A stretch of DNA of 64,000 nt from Stutzerimonas stutzeri (GCF_018138085.1 NZ_CP073105.1:3844001-3908000); one strand, 5' to 3'; shown: positions 41,742-51,784, counted from the first letter of the stretch. Translations and numbers: made by a program. The notes: generated from the sequence alone by a model not told the origin.

Positions 41742-43060
41742 GCAGTGTTGAAATCGGCGGGCTGTTTCTCGCCATCCTGATTGTCTTGTTGGTGATACGC
41801 ATACCAATCGCCATTGCCATGCTTTTGACCGGCGTTGGCGGCTATGTGGCGATCAGCGGTTGGGCACCCTTGCTCAGCTACATCAAGACCGTCGCCTACG
41901 GGCGCTTTACCGTCTATGACCTTTCGGTGATTCCGCTCTTTCTGTTGATGGGCCAATTCGCCTCTCGCGGCGGCTTGGCGGCGGGCCTGTTCCGCTCCGC
42001 AGCCGCGATGATCGGTCACTGGCGCGGCGGCCTGGCCATGGCGGCAGTTGGCTCCTGTGCTGCTTTCGGCGCGGTCTGCGGCTCTTCGATTGCCACCGCA
42101 GCCACCATGGGCCAAGTCGCTCTGCCCGAGCTGAAGAAGTACAACTACTCCGGCTCACTCGCGGTGGGCAGCCTGGCCGCGGGCGGCACCCTGGGCATCC
42201 TCATTCCGCCTTCGGTGGTACTGGTGATCTACGCCATCCTCGCCCAGGAAAACATCTCATCGCTGTTCATGGCCGCCTTCATTCCGGGCGTACTGGCGGC
42301 GGTCGGTTATATGGCCGCAATCGCCGTCTATGTCCGCATGCACCCCGATGCCGGTCCCGCGCAGCCGAAGATGACCTGGCGCGAGCGCCTCGTGGCGCAA
42401 AAAGGCGTGTGGCCGGTCTTCCTGATCTTTCTGCTGGTGCTGGGCGGCATCTACAGCGGCTGGTTCACACCGACCGAGGCCGCAGCCATTGGCACTGTGG
42501 GCACCGGCATCTTCGCCGTCGTGCTGGGTGGTCTACGTTGGGCCGGCTTCAAGGAAGTGTTGTATGGCACCGCGGTAACTACCGGCATGATCTTCATGAT
42601 CCTGCTCGGCGCCGACATCATGAACTCCTTCCTGGCTGTCTCCCAGCTGCCGGTGGCGCTGGCTGAAGCGATCACCAACAGCGGCGTCGGCCCGTTCGTT
42701 GTGCTGGCCGGCATCCTCATCCTGTACCTGATCCTCGGCTGTGTGATGGACACCATGTCGATGATTCTGCTGACCATCCCGATTTTCTTCCCACTGATAA
42801 TGGGCCTGGACTTCTACGGCCTGGACCAGACGGAAAAGGCCATCTGGTTCGGCGTGCTCGCCTTGATGGTCGTCGAGATCGGCATGATTACCCCGCCGGT
42901 GGGCATGAACGTCTACGTCATCAGCAGCATGGCCCGCGATGTGAGCCTGCGCGATGCCTTCCGCGGCGTGGTGCCCTTTCTGCTCTCCGATATCCTTCGC
43001 GTGGTGATCCTAGTGCTCTTCCCCTCCATCACGCTCTGCCTGGTGCGGTGGCTGTCATGA
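41738..43060 (+). CDS. dctM: TRAP transporter large permease (DctM)
   Basis: 440 residues, about 12 membrane segments, DctM signatures FLLMGQFASRGGLAAGLFR, GSSIATAATMGQVALPELKKYNY, GTLGILIPPSVVLVIYAILA, GMITPPVGMNVYV. Catalyses sodium-coupled uptake of the ligand presented by the two DctP proteins. An OprD-type porin gene follows 111 nt on, likely giving outer-membrane passage for the same substrate. Confidence 0.88.
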   Translation: MSSVEIGGLFLAILIVLLVIRIPIAIAMLLTGVGGYVAISGWAPLLSYIKTVAYGRFTVYDLSVIPLFLLMGQFASRGGLAAGLFRSAAAMIGHWRGGLAMAAVGSCAAFGAVCGSSIATAATMGQVALPELKKYNYSGSLAVGSLAAGGTLGILIPPSVVLVIYAILAQENISSLFMAAFIPGVLAAVGYMAAIAVYVRMHPDAGPAQPKMTWRERLVAQKGVWPVFLIFLLVLGGIYSGWFTPTEAAAIGTVGTGIFAVVLGGLRWAGFKEVLYGTAVTTGMIFMILLGADIMNSFLAVSQLPVALAEAITNSGVGPFVVLAGILILYLILGCVMDTMSMILLTIPIFFPLIMGLDFYGLDQTEKAIWFGVLALMVVEIGMITPPVGMNVYVISSMARDVSLRDAFRGVVPFLLSDILRVVILVLFPSITLCLVRWLS

Positions 43061-43171
43061 CACCGACTGGCTAAACAGATTGCCGCCAGCGGCGGCTGTA
43101 TCACTCCCCTCGTTTCAACGCATCCGCAAAGGCGGAGGGGAGCCCTCAACCTTGAAAAAGGAATAACAACA

Positions 43172-44437
43172 ATGAAGCACGTTTTCCACAACACCCAGGC
43201 AAGCCGCATCCTCGTACCGACACTGCTCGCCGCGACCATCGCCGCTCTCGCCCCGCTGAGCGCCAGCGCTGGAGGCTTCGTCGACGACACCAAGATCACC
43301 GTTAATGCGCGCAACTTCTACATCAACCGTGAGTTCCGCGACGACTCGATCACCAATCGCAGCAAGGCCGAGGAATGGACCCAAAGCTTCATCCTCAATA
43401 TCCAGTCCGGCTACACGCCCGGCCCGGTAGGCTTCGGCGTCGACGTGCTCGCCGGCCTGGCAATCAAGCTCGATGGCGGCCGCGGAACCTACGGCACCGG
43501 CCTGTTGCCGCGCCATAGCGATGGCCGGCCGGCCGACGACTTCGGCCGCCTGGGCGTCGCCGCGAAAGCCAAATTCTCGAACACCGAGCTAAAGATTGGC
43601 GAAATGATGCCGGTGCTGCCGATCCTGCGTTCGGACGATGGCCGCTCGCTGCCGCAGACCTTCGAAGGCGGCATGATTACCTCCCGCGAGATCGACGGCC
43701 TGACCCTCAGCGGCGGTCAGTTCCGCCAGAACAGCCCGCGCGACGACGCCAGCATGGAAGACATGAGCTTTGGCGGTGGCGTCTCCGACCGCTTCAACTA
43801 CATCGGCGGCGAATACGCCTTCAACGAAAAGCGCACCACCATCGGTTTGTGGGCTGCCGAGCTGAAGGATGTCTACGAGCAGCAGTACGTGCAGCTGTTG
43901 CACACCCAGCCGCTGAGTGCCGATCTGGCCCTGACCGCCAACCTGGGTTATTTCCAGGGCGACGAAGAAGGCAGCGCTCGGGCTGGCAATCTGGACAACA
44001 AGACCTACTCCGGTCTGTTCGGCCTCAAGGCCGGCGGCAACACATTCTATATCGGTCTGCAGAAAGTCAGCGGCGATACCTGGATGCGCGTCAACGGCAC
44101 CAGCGGCGGCACCCTGGCCAACGACAGTTTCAACAACAGCTACGACAACGCCGGCGAGCGTTCCTGGCAAGTGCGCCACGACTACAACTTCGCCGCCATG
44201 GGCGTACCGGGTCTGACCCTGATGAACCGCTACATCAGCGGCGACAACATCCACACCGCGACCTTGGACGACGGCAAGGAATGGGGCCGCGAAACAGAAC
44301 TGGCCTACACCATTCAGAACGGCCCGGCGAAGAACCTGAACATCAAGTGGCGTAATTCGAGCTTCCGCTCCGAGGTCAACACCCGTGACCTCGACGAGAA
44401 CCGCCTGATCTTCAACTACCCGTTGTCGATCCTGTAA
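43172..44437 (+). CDS. OprD-family outer-membrane porin
   Basis: 421 residues, signal peptide to about residue 32 (LLAATIAALAPLSASAGG). OprD family start GFVDDTKITVNARNFYINREF, then alternating amphipathic strands with SYDNAGERSWQVRHDYNF and MNRYISGDNIHTA, and C-terminal ENRLIFNYPLSIL ending in a hydrophobic residue for Bam recognition. These porins pass carboxylated or aromatic acids. Position after the TRAP genes suggests the same cargo. A strong terminator follows. Confidence 0.88.
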   Translation: MKHVFHNTQASRILVPTLLAATIAALAPLSASAGGFVDDTKITVNARNFYINREFRDDSITNRSKAEEWTQSFILNIQSGYTPGPVGFGVDVLAGLAIKLDGGRGTYGTGLLPRHSDGRPADDFGRLGVAAKAKFSNTELKIGEMMPVLPILRSDDGRSLPQTFEGGMITSREIDGLTLSGGQFRQNSPRDDASMEDMSFGGGVSDRFNYIGGEYAFNEKRTTIGLWAAELKDVYEQQYVQLLHTQPLSADLALTANLGYFQGDEEGSARAGNLDNKTYSGLFGLKAGGNTFYIGLQKVSGDTWMRVNGTSGGTLANDSFNNSYDNAGERSWQVRHDYNFAAMGVPGLTLMNRYISGDNIHTATLDDGKEWGRETELAYTIQNGPAKNLNIKWRNSSFRSEVNTRDLDENRLIFNYPLSIL

Positions 44438-44490
44438 CGGCTACACCGAAACGCTCCCGTTGTACGCGCCTCTCCTCGCGCGATGCTCTT

Positions 44491-44517
44491 GGCCCGTCGA
44501 TGACGGGCCTTTTTTTT
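44491..44517 (+). terminator. Intrinsic terminator after oprD-type gene
   Basis: GGCCCGTC-GAT-GACGGGCC followed by eight T. The rest of the gap to aroQ (44518-44728) holds no supported gene. Confidence 0.88.
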
Positions 44518-44728
44518 GCGAGCCAAACATGGCTCCACAACGTCGCGCAGAACCACGCCGTATTAGCACGCCTGGCAATAAGCCAACCAGAAGATCGGAA
44601 CTAGACGACGCTATCGAGGGGAATACCGCATTCATCGTCACCACCTTAGTAGCCGATAATCGCCCAATTATTCAGGGTTTCAGCGCGATCCGATGATGTC
44701 CCGGTGGACGCCTAGCAAATAGCTGTAT

Positions 44729-44746
44729 TAACTAGATAGTACATTT
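44729..44746 (+). promoter_or_regulatory. Predicted TetR (QuiR) operator before aroQ
   Basis: TAACTAGATAGTACATTT, 16 of 18 bases identical to the site at 51785-51802 (opposite strand) upstream of quiC. Core ACTA-GA-TAGT is palindromic. It lies 14 nt from the aroQ ATG, so binding could block transcription elongation or initiation there. Confidence 0.58.
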
Positions 44747-44760
44747 CTAGGGTGATCCAA

Positions 44761-45207
44761 ATGCCAACAACCATCCTTGTTTTGAACGGCCCGAACTTGA
44801 ACCTGCTTGGCATGCGCGAGCCAGCCACTTATGGTCATGAGACGCTCGATGACGTCGCCCAGCGTTGCCATGAAACAGCGGCAGCATGCGGACTAGAGGT
44901 CGACTTCTTCCAGACCAACCACGAAGGCGAGATGATCGATCGTATTCACCTGGCACGGGGCACCTGCGCGGGTATTTTGATCAATCCTGCCGCATGGACC
45001 CATACGTCGGTGGCGATCCGCGATGCACTTGCCGCGGTTGAGCTACCCGTCATCGAAGTGCATTTGTCCAACGTTCACAAGCGTGAAACATTCCGCCATC
45101 ACTCCTTCGTCTCGCCCATCGCGGTCGGCGTGATTTGTGGCTTGGGCAGTCACGGTTACCGACTTGGCCTGGACCACTTCGCTCATCTACTGGGAGCGAA
45201 ACCATGA
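44761..45207 (+). CDS. aroQ: Type II 3-dehydroquinate dehydratase
   Basis: 148 residues from ATG 44761 (AGGGTGAT upstream; GTG at 44752 less likely). Dodecameric type II fold: [18 protein letters not shown] with catalytic Tyr, [49 protein letters not shown] with catalytic His, [14 protein letters not shown]. Interconverts 3-dehydroquinate and 3-dehydroshikimate. In this context it is catabolic (QuiB-like role), linking quinate to QuiC, and likely additional to a housekeeping copy elsewhere. Confidence 0.93.
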   Translation: MPTTILVLNGPNLNLLGMREPATYGHETLDDVAQRCHETAAACGLEVDFFQTNHEGEMIDRIHLARGTCAGILINPAAWTHTSVAIRDALAAVELPVIEVHLSNVHKRETFRHHSFVSPIAVGVICGLGSHGYRLGLDHFAHLLGAKP

Positions 45208-46061
45208 ATAACGCCGCTACTGATACGGTCCTCGCCGGGCTGATCGGCTCGGGTATCAAGGCCTCTCGCTCCCCTGCCCTACATGAGCACGAAGGCGACG
45301 CACAGGGTATGCGATACCTGTATCGCATCATCGACTTGGACGTGCTGGGCCTCGACCTGTCTGCACTGCCGAGTCTACTGGTGGCCGCCGAGCGCATGGG
45401 CTACACCGGCCTTAACATTACCTATCCGTGCAAACAGGCTGTCATCCCGCTGCTTGACGAGTTGTCCGACGAAGCCGCAAGTATTGGGGCAGTCAATACC
45501 ATCGTGTTGCGCGATGGTCGACGGGTCGGTCATAACACCGACGCACTTGGCTTCGGTGAAGGGTTCCGCCGCGGTTTGCCGGGTGCCGCTCGCCGGCATG
45601 TGGTGCAGATGGGTGCAGGCGGTGCCGGAGCGGCGGTGGCGTATGCATTGCTCAGCCAAGGCGTCGAGCAACTGACACTGTTCGAAGTTGACCCGGCACG
45701 TGCGCAAGCGTTGACGGACAATCTTTCGCGCCACTTCGGCAGCGGCCGCGCCATAGTCGGTGAAGATCTGCCGGCGGCGATGGCGCGAGCTGACGGGCTG
45801 GTCAATACCACCCCCGTGGGCATGACGAAACTACCCGGCACGCCCGTACCAGCTGGCTTGCTGAGACCGTCGCTTTGGGTTTCTGAAATCGTCTACTTCC
45901 CGCTCGAAACTCAGCTTCTAAACGATGCTCGTGCACTCGGTTGCAGGACATTGGACGGCGGCGTCATGGCTGTGTTCCAGGCGGTCAAAGCCTTTGAATT
46001 GTTCAGCGGTAGACGGGCGAATGCCAACCGTATGCTGGAGCACTTCGCGAGCTTTTTTTGA
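45204..46061 (+). CDS. Quinate/shikimate dehydrogenase (AroE-like)
   Basis: 285 residues, ATG overlapping the aroQ stop. Shikimate-dehydrogenase fold: [17 protein letters not shown] (substrate Ser), [16 protein letters not shown] with catalytic Lys, [14 protein letters not shown] with catalytic Asp, dinucleotide motif [12 protein letters not shown], then LFEVDPARA, whose acidic residue favours NAD over NADP, and NTTPVGM. Oxidises quinate and/or shikimate for catabolism. Its operon with catabolic aroQ and TRAP genes supports this over biosynthetic AroE. Confidence 0.87.
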   Translation: MNNAATDTVLAGLIGSGIKASRSPALHEHEGDAQGMRYLYRIIDLDVLGLDLSALPSLLVAAERMGYTGLNITYPCKQAVIPLLDELSDEAASIGAVNTIVLRDGRRVGHNTDALGFGEGFRRGLPGAARRHVVQMGAGGAGAAVAYALLSQGVEQLTLFEVDPARAQALTDNLSRHFGSGRAIVGEDLPAAMARADGLVNTTPVGMTKLPGTPVPAGLLRPSLWVSEIVYFPLETQLLNDARALGCRTLDGGVMAVFQAVKAFELFSGRRANANRMLEHFASFF

Positions 46062-46131
46062 AAGGGCGATGATGTCTACCAGCCGGCGGCGACGATGTAT
46101 CCGATATATAAAAACAAAAGGTGCGTGCGAG

Positions 46132-46674
46132 ATGAAATTACTCGTCGAATGGTACTTCCGGCTTCTGAAGCTACTGGTAGTCGGATGCATGGCAATCATG
46201 GTTGCGATGGTGTTTGGCAACGTAGTGCTGCGCTATGCGTTCAACTCCGGCATCAGTGTCAGCGAAGAGCTGTCCCGCTGGTGCTTTGTCTGGATGGTTT
46301 TCCTGGGCGCATTAATTGCGTTGCGCGAGCACGCCCATCTCGGGCTCGACAGCCTGGTCAAAAGATTGCCAGCGATTGGCCAACGGATCTGTCTAGTGAT
46401 CGGTCATCTGTTCATGCTTTTGATCTGCTGGCTAATTACCAAAGGCAGTTGGGCGCAGGCGGTCATCAATATCGATGTCACCGCTCCGGCGTCAGGCCTA
46501 TCGATGGCCTGTTTCTACGCCGCTGGCGTCGTATTTGGGGTCAGTGCCAGCGTGATTTTGTTGGCCGAGCTGATCCAGACACTGCGCGGCAGACTCAACG
46601 GCGACGGTCAGCACGACGCGCCCGCCGAGACCGAACACATGGTGCCTGCCGCCGACGCGGGGACCCAACCATGA
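46132..46674 (+). CDS. dctQ: TRAP transporter small permease (DctQ), quinate cluster
   Basis: 180 residues from ATG 46132; four membrane segments (LLKLLVVGCMAIMVAMVFGN, WCFVWMVFLGALIAL, ICLVIGHLFMLLICWLI, MACFYAAGVVFGVSASVILL). SEELSRWCFVWMVFLGA is the DctQ signature. Stop overlaps the dctM start by ATGA. Follows the dehydrogenase gene by 70 nt. Confidence 0.86.
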   Translation: MKLLVEWYFRLLKLLVVGCMAIMVAMVFGNVVLRYAFNSGISVSEELSRWCFVWMVFLGALIALREHAHLGLDSLVKRLPAIGQRICLVIGHLFMLLICWLITKGSWAQAVINIDVTAPASGLSMACFYAAGVVFGVSASVILLAELIQTLRGRLNGDGQHDAPAETEHMVPAADAGTQP

Positions 46675-47951
46675 CCTTGCTCGTATTTCTCGGATCATTG
46701 TTAGGTGGCATGGCATTAGGCATCCCTATCGCGTTCGCGCTGTTGCTGGTTGGCGTCGCGTTGATGCTCTACCTCGGCTTGTTCGACGCACAGATCATTG
46801 CGCAGAACCTGCTCAACGGCGCGGATAGCTTTCCGTTGATGGCCGTTCCGTTCTTCATGCTTGCTGGCGAGATCATGAACGCTGGCGGTTTGTCGCGGCG
46901 TATCGTCAATATTGCGATGGCGCTGGTTGGCCACAAACGCGGCGGGCTCGGCTACGTCGCGATCATCGCATCATGCCTGCTCGCATCACTCTCCGGTTCA
47001 GCGGTTGCCGACGCTGCCGCCCTCGCCGCGCTGCTCGTGCCCATGATGGTCTCAGCCGGGCATAGCCGGCACCGTTCGGCTGGATTGATAGCCGCAGGGG
47101 GCATAATCGCGCCGATCATCCCGCCCAGCATCGGCTTCATCGTGTTCGGTGTCGCATCGGGCGTTTCCATTTCCAAGCTGTTCCTTGCCGGCATCATTCC
47201 TGGGCTGATGCTCGGCGGGGCACTGGCGATCGCCTGGTGGATCGTCTCCCGTCGTGAAGTTGTTGAGACGCCCTCCAAGCGGAGCCGTAAGGAAGTGCTC
47301 AAGGCCGTTACCGAGGGCAGCTGGGCCATGGGCCTTCCGGTGATCATCATTGTAGGCCTCAAGTTCGGCATCTTTACCCCGACAGAAGCAGCAGTTGTCG
47401 CGGCTGTTTATGCCCTTTTCGTGGCGGTCGTGGTGTATCGCGAGTTGAAGCTGACGGACCTGTACAAGGTGACCTTGTCGGCGGCTAGAACCACGTCGGT
47501 GGTGATGTTGTTGGTCGCCGCAGCTATGGTCTCGTCATGGCTAGTGACCATCGCCGACCTCCCCGGGCAGCTGTCAGACCTGCTGGAGCCCCTGATGGAC
47601 AGCCCTACCCTGCTCTTGATCGCAGTTATGCTGGTGATCATCGCGGTCGGCACGGTGATGGACATGACCCCCACCATCCTGATCCTGACGCCCGTTTTGA
47701 TGCCCGCCATTAAGCAGGCTGGGATCGACCCGGTGTATTTCGGTGTTCTGTTCTTGATCAACACGTCCATTGGTCTTATCACGCCGCCGGTGGGCACCGT
47801 TCTGAATGTGGTCTGCGGCGTCTCGAAACTCAAAATCGAAGAGATCGTGCGCGGCGTCGGCCCATTTCTCCTCGCCCAGCTTTTCGTGCTTCTGCTGCTC
47901 GTGCTGTTTCCAATACTGGTCACTGGCCCGATGAAGTTCCTCGCCGGCTAG
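46671..47951 (+). CDS. dctM: TRAP transporter large permease (DctM), quinate cluster
   Basis: 426 residues from ATG 46671. DctM signatures: AVPFFMLAGEIMNAGGLSRRIVNIA, SGSAVADAAALAALLVPMM, GGIIAPIIPPSIGFIVFG, GLITPPVGTVLNVVCGVSK. Forms the secondary transporter with the adjacent DctQ and the DctP downstream. Cargo is inferred from context to be quinate or shikimate. Confidence 0.88.
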   Translation: MTLLVFLGSLLGGMALGIPIAFALLLVGVALMLYLGLFDAQIIAQNLLNGADSFPLMAVPFFMLAGEIMNAGGLSRRIVNIAMALVGHKRGGLGYVAIIASCLLASLSGSAVADAAALAALLVPMMVSAGHSRHRSAGLIAAGGIIAPIIPPSIGFIVFGVASGVSISKLFLAGIIPGLMLGGALAIAWWIVSRREVVETPSKRSRKEVLKAVTEGSWAMGLPVIIIVGLKFGIFTPTEAAVVAAVYALFVAVVVYRELKLTDLYKVTLSAARTTSVVMLLVAAAMVSSWLVTIADLPGQLSDLLEPLMDSPTLLLIAVMLVIIAVGTVMDMTPTILILTPVLMPAIKQAGIDPVYFGVLFLINTSIGLITPPVGTVLNVVCGVSKLKIEEIVRGVGPFLLAQLFVLLLLVLFPILVTGPMKFLAG

Positions 47952-47995
47952 CCGGCATCCCTGTGCTTCGCCCAACAACAACAATGGAGAGCCAC

Positions 47996-49000
47996 ATGAA
48001 CAACTGGTTAAAAGCCCTTGCCGTCGCAATTTGCGCCTCAGGCCTTTCTGTGGGCAGCTTGCAGGCCCAAGCTGCGGACTACCGTGACCAAACGCTGCGT
48101 TTTGCCTTTCAGAACGTGAAGGATCATCCACAAGGTATGGGGGCGCAAAAGTTTGCAGAACTTGTGAATGAGAAATCAGCCGGCAAGATGAAGGTCCGTC
48201 TGTTTCCGGGCGGCACATTAGGCGGTGATCTCCAGACGGTCTCAGCACTGCAGGGTGGTACGCTCGACGTGACCGTACTCAACTCCGGAATCCTGGCTGC
48301 CCAGGTACCGGATTTCGCCCTGTTCGACTTCCCATTTCTGTTCGAGAACAGTGAGCAGGCCTACACGGTGATGGACGGTCCCGTAGGTCAAGAACTAGGC
48401 AAACGCCTTGAAAGCAAAGGGTTGGTTAGCCTCGGCTATTGGGACCTCGGCTTCCGTCAGGTGACGAATAACAGCCGTCCCATCACGGGCCCCAAAGACT
48501 TGGAAGGGCTTAAGATTCGAGTTATCCAATCGCCTATTTACCTTGAAACCTTCAAGGCGCTCGGTGCAAACCCGGTCCCGATGCCCTTCCCCGAGGTTTA
48601 CACCGGCCTTGAGCAACGCACCGTCGACGGCCAGGAAAACCCGTATACGGTGATCGAGGGTAATAAGTTCAACGAGGTGCAGAAGTTCGTCTCAGCAACC
48701 AATCACATCTACAATCCGCAGTCGCTGATCATCGGCCAAAAAACCTGGGATCGCCTGAATGCCGATGAACAAGCGGTAGTTCGAGAAGCCGCGAAAGAAG
48801 CAACTCAGTATCAGCGCAAGATTACTCAGGAACGCCAAGGCCAAGCGCTGGACACGTTGAAGGAGGCGATGGTATTCAATGAAGTGGACAAAGCGGCTGT
48901 TGCCGCCTTCCGCGAGAAGGTCAAACCGGTAATTGAGCAGTTTTCCAAAAACATCGATCCGCAACTGCTGAAGTCACTGAACGAGGCAGTGGGTCAGTAA
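47996..49000 (+). CDS. dctP: TRAP transporter substrate-binding protein (DctP), quinate cluster
   Basis: 334 residues from ATG 47996 (GGAG 8 nt upstream is part of an earlier in-frame ATG at 47984). Signal peptide through LQAQAADY. DctP features: FPGGTLGGDLQTVSALQGGT, LDFPFLFENSEQAYTVMD region, DLEGLKIRVIQSPIYLETFK with conserved Arg, NPVPMPFPEVYTGLEQRTVD. Distinct from the pair at 38845-41164. Ligand likely quinate/shikimate. Confidence 0.87.
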   Translation: MNNWLKALAVAICASGLSVGSLQAQAADYRDQTLRFAFQNVKDHPQGMGAQKFAELVNEKSAGKMKVRLFPGGTLGGDLQTVSALQGGTLDVTVLNSGILAAQVPDFALFDFPFLFENSEQAYTVMDGPVGQELGKRLESKGLVSLGYWDLGFRQVTNNSRPITGPKDLEGLKIRVIQSPIYLETFKALGANPVPMPFPEVYTGLEQRTVDGQENPYTVIEGNKFNEVQKFVSATNHIYNPQSLIIGQKTWDRLNADEQAVVREAAKEATQYQRKITQERQGQALDTLKEAMVFNEVDKAAVAAFREKVKPVIEQFSKNIDPQLLKSLNEAVGQ

Positions 49001-49015
49001 CAGCCTTCGGCAATA

Positions 49016-49041
49016 AAAAGACGGGCCGAGTCCCGTCTTTT
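49016..49041. terminator. Bidirectional terminator
   Basis: AAAAGACGGG-CCGAGT-CCCGTCTTTT between convergent dctP and the TetR gene; A-run and T-run allow use from both strands. Confidence 0.88.
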
Positions 49042-49093
49042 CATTGTTTAACCAATAACCGATACGCTCACCGGTTGCCTCGCAATTTCCCAG

Positions 49094-49819
49094 CTACGCC
49101 AGCACGTAACGGAGAACCGCGTCGCCGATCATCCGTTTGTGGCGCTCAAAAACAGCCGTTTCTGACAGGTCGATCTGGTAGATCGTCGAGAACGTATGCC
49201 GGTTGGAAACGCGAAAGAAGCAGAACGAGCTTATCAGCATGTGCAAATCAAGCGGGTCGATGTCTTGACGGAAAAGCCCGCCAGCCACGCCTCGGTCCAG
49301 AATCGATGAGATCGACGTCAGGACGGACTTGTTCAGCGCCGCAATCACCCGTGACTTGGCGATATGCGCGCCTTTGTGGATATTTTCGATGCTCACCACA
49401 CGGATGAAGTCCACGTTACGATTGTGATGCTCGAATGTGAACTCGACGAGCCGTCGAATCGCTTCGTCAGGTGCCAGTTCGTCAAGCTTCAGGTCTTCTT
49501 CGGTGGCGCGTATGTCGCCATACAGCTTCTCTAGCACCGCCAAATAGAGCTGCTCCTTGCTACCGAAGTAATAATAGATCATCCGCTTGGATGTGCGGGT
49601 ACGCTCGGCGATCGCATCTACGCGGGCGCCACTGAGCCCCTGCTCAGCAAACTCGGTAACCGCGGCGAGGAGGATTTCCTGGCGCGTCTTTTCTGGATTG
49701 TTCTTGCGTGGCTGGCGGGTTGTCAGCGCAGCTTCGGTAGACATGTCCGACATGTAAGGCTCGGTCGCTCGGCGGTTGCCGGAATTATCACGGTCGGCCG
49801 GAGAAATGTCACCGGCCAT
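49094..49819 (-). CDS. TetR-family regulator of quinate/shikimate genes (QuiR-like)
   Basis: 241 residues from the first ATG, 9 nt after the quiC stop; starts at residue 23 or 26 (MSDMSTEAA) are possible and closer to family length. TetR HTH: EKTRQEILLAAVTEFAEQGL, ARVDAIAERTRTSKRMIYYYF. C-terminal TetR_C domain with VDFIRVVSIENIHKGAHI. Last gene of the quiC operon; the motif shared by quiC and aroQ upstream regions is the best candidate operator. Ligand may be quinate, shikimate or protocatechuate. Confidence 0.82.
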   Translation of the reverse strand: MAGDISPADRDNSGNRRATEPYMSDMSTEAALTTRQPRKNNPEKTRQEILLAAVTEFAEQGLSGARVDAIAERTRTSKRMIYYYFGSKEQLYLAVLEKLYGDIRATEEDLKLDELAPDEAIRRLVEFTFEHHNRNVDFIRVVSIENIHKGAHIAKSRVIAALNKSVLTSISSILDRGVAGGLFRQDIDPLDLHMLISSFCFFRVSNRHTFSTIYQIDLSETAVFERHKRMIGDAVLRYVLA

Positions 49820-49828
49820 GCGCTTCGC

Positions 49829-51721
49829 TCAGGGGCGTGAGGCACGTCCAGCACGAGCTTGAGCCATCGCGGCAAGTCGCACAGCAACGTTGGCTGCACC
49901 GTACCCCACGTAGTCCTTGCGTTGCAGGATCTCGAAGAAGAAGCGGTCTTCGAATGGTTCGGTATATACATGGAAGAATTCGCCGCCCTGGGCATCGCGA
50001 TCGTACAACACGTTGTAATACGCGAGCTGGCTGAGGAAGTCATCGTTGAAATCAAACCTGGCTGCGAGATCGTCGTAGTAGTTCATGGGGATTTCCAGCA
50101 AAGGAACGCCCGCATCCTTGACTCGACTGACCGCGGCAAAGATGTCGTCACAAGTAAAAGCGATGTGGTGTACACCCGAACCACGGTAATGCGAAAGTGC
50201 ATGTGAGATTGCAGTGTTGCGGTTTTCCGAAATATTCAGGGGCAACCGTACGGTCCCGCAGCGACTGCGGATGGCACGGCTTTTAACTAACCCGTAAGGA
50301 TCAGGCAATACAACCTCATCATCTGCTTCGAAGTCCAGTACGGTTTTATAGAACAGCACCCAGCTATCCAAACTCTCTGCTGGTAGCGCCATAGCGAGGT
50401 GGTCGATACGCAACAGTGGCCCGGCGTCCACTATAGGGCTCAGTTCGAAATCGGTTTCGTAGATATTGCCTGTCTCTGGCCCATCGTCTACCAGATACAG
50501 CAGGCTTCCGTCTGGCGCCCGTACTGCCGGGATTTCCCGCTCGTTAGGGCCAACAAGGCCTCGGTAAGGCTGGCCTCCGTACTGACGCGCGCGCTCAAGT
50601 GCCTCGCCGCTATCGCGCACCTTGAGAGCGGTTGCACACAGTGATGGGCCGTGCGCTTCCAGAAAACCATGGGCAAACGAGTACGGCTCGCTGTTGAGCA
50701 CCAGGTTGATATTACCCTGACGGAACAAGCTGACCGATTTGCTGCGGTGTCGTCCTGCTTGGGAAAATCCTAATTTGCCGAGCAGCAATGACAAGCGCGC
50801 GCCTAGGGGCTCGTCGACAGCAAACTCCAAAAATTCAACACCCTGCATCGGCCCAGCGGCCGGCGGGCTAAATAGCGGCTGAGTGACGTCTTGATGCTGT
50901 TGGCGAAGGAGGTCCGCCGTTTTCTCTTCCAGATAACGCAAAGAGCGCAGCCCATCGACCGCATTCTGGCGAGGGGGCGCCGCCCGGAAACCATCGTTGA
51001 ATACTTCCAGCGAAATCGGGCCCCGATACCCTGCACGCAGAATCGGTGCTAGAAAGCCAGGCAAGTCGAACTCGCCCTGGCCGGGGAAGCAGCGAAAATG
51101 ACGGCTCCACTCAAGTACATCCATCGCAAGCAGCGGCGCATCGGCGAGCTGTACAAAGAAGATCTTTTCACCTGGAATGTCAGCGATGCCGCTCGGATCA
51201 TCCTTCAGCGAAAGAGTGTGAAAGCTGTCGAGAAGCACACCCAGGTTGGGGTGATCCGCCTCGCGCACGATATCCCAGACCTGCCGCCAGGTTTTCACAT
51301 GGCGCCCCCAGGCGAGCGCTTCATAACCGATCCGTAAATCGCGTGCCGCAGCGCGCTCGGCAAGCTGTTGCAAGTCGTCGACTAGAATGCTCGTGTCGCC
51401 TATCGAGTCAACGGCAACGTTGCTGCATACGAGCACCAGGTCGGTCCCCAGCTCCTGCATGAGATCAAATTTGCGCTCGGCACGCTCAAGATTGCGGCCG
51501 AGCCGATCACGACGACATCCCTCAAAGTCGCGAAAGGGCTGAAATAGCGACACTTCGAGACCGAGCTCGCGCGTCATCCGACCAACCTCGCGTGGGCTGG
51601 CGCCGTGGTACAGGAGGTCATTTTCGAAGATCTCAACCCCCTCGAACCCCGCCGCCGCGATGGCCTCAAGCTTCTCGGGTAGCGTGCCGCTGAGCGAGAC
51701 GGTGGCAATGGAGCGCTTCAT
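49829..51721 (-). CDS. quiC: 3-dehydroshikimate dehydratase QuiC (DSD-HPPD fusion)
   Basis: 630 residues with AGGAGGTCCTC before the ATG. N-terminal ~270 residues form a sugar-phosphate-isomerase-like TIM barrel (FEGVEIFENDLLYHGASPRE, GYEALAWGRHVKTWRQVWDI, GVLLDSFHTLSLKDDP, FVQLADAPLL, ISLEVFNDGFR supplying metal ligands). C-terminal ~300-600 is HPPD/VOC-like (IDHLAMALP, GVHHIAFTCDDIF, FFEILQRKDYVGYG). This is the QuiC1 architecture of pseudomonads. Dehydrates 3-dehydroshikimate to protocatechuate, feeding PcaGH encoded next door. Confidence 0.92.
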   Translation of the reverse strand: MKRSIATVSLSGTLPEKLEAIAAAGFEGVEIFENDLLYHGASPREVGRMTRELGLEVSLFQPFRDFEGCRRDRLGRNLERAERKFDLMQELGTDLVLVCSNVAVDSIGDTSILVDDLQQLAERAAARDLRIGYEALAWGRHVKTWRQVWDIVREADHPNLGVLLDSFHTLSLKDDPSGIADIPGEKIFFVQLADAPLLAMDVLEWSRHFRCFPGQGEFDLPGFLAPILRAGYRGPISLEVFNDGFRAAPPRQNAVDGLRSLRYLEEKTADLLRQQHQDVTQPLFSPPAAGPMQGVEFLEFAVDEPLGARLSLLLGKLGFSQAGRHRSKSVSLFRQGNINLVLNSEPYSFAHGFLEAHGPSLCATALKVRDSGEALERARQYGGQPYRGLVGPNEREIPAVRAPDGSLLYLVDDGPETGNIYETDFELSPIVDAGPLLRIDHLAMALPAESLDSWVLFYKTVLDFEADDEVVLPDPYGLVKSRAIRSRCGTVRLPLNISENRNTAISHALSHYRGSGVHHIAFTCDDIFAAVSRVKDAGVPLLEIPMNYYDDLAARFDFNDDFLSQLAYYNVLYDRDAQGGEFFHVYTEPFEDRFFFEILQRKDYVGYGAANVAVRLAAMAQARAGRASRP

Positions 51722-51784
51722 GAGGACCTCCTATGGATTCGGACGTTCGCATGATTATTGGAGCAGCGTTCGCAACAGGCAAGA

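Noticed and set aside
44460..44696. 78-codon plus-strand frame downstream of the porin
   Set aside because: It reads through the terminator hairpin, and has no ribosome site or homology signal.
46095..47951. 618-codon frame suggesting a fused DctQ-DctM protein
   Set aside because: The first ~190 residues are an out-of-frame reading of dctQ; the real genes overlap by ATGA as in other TRAP operons.
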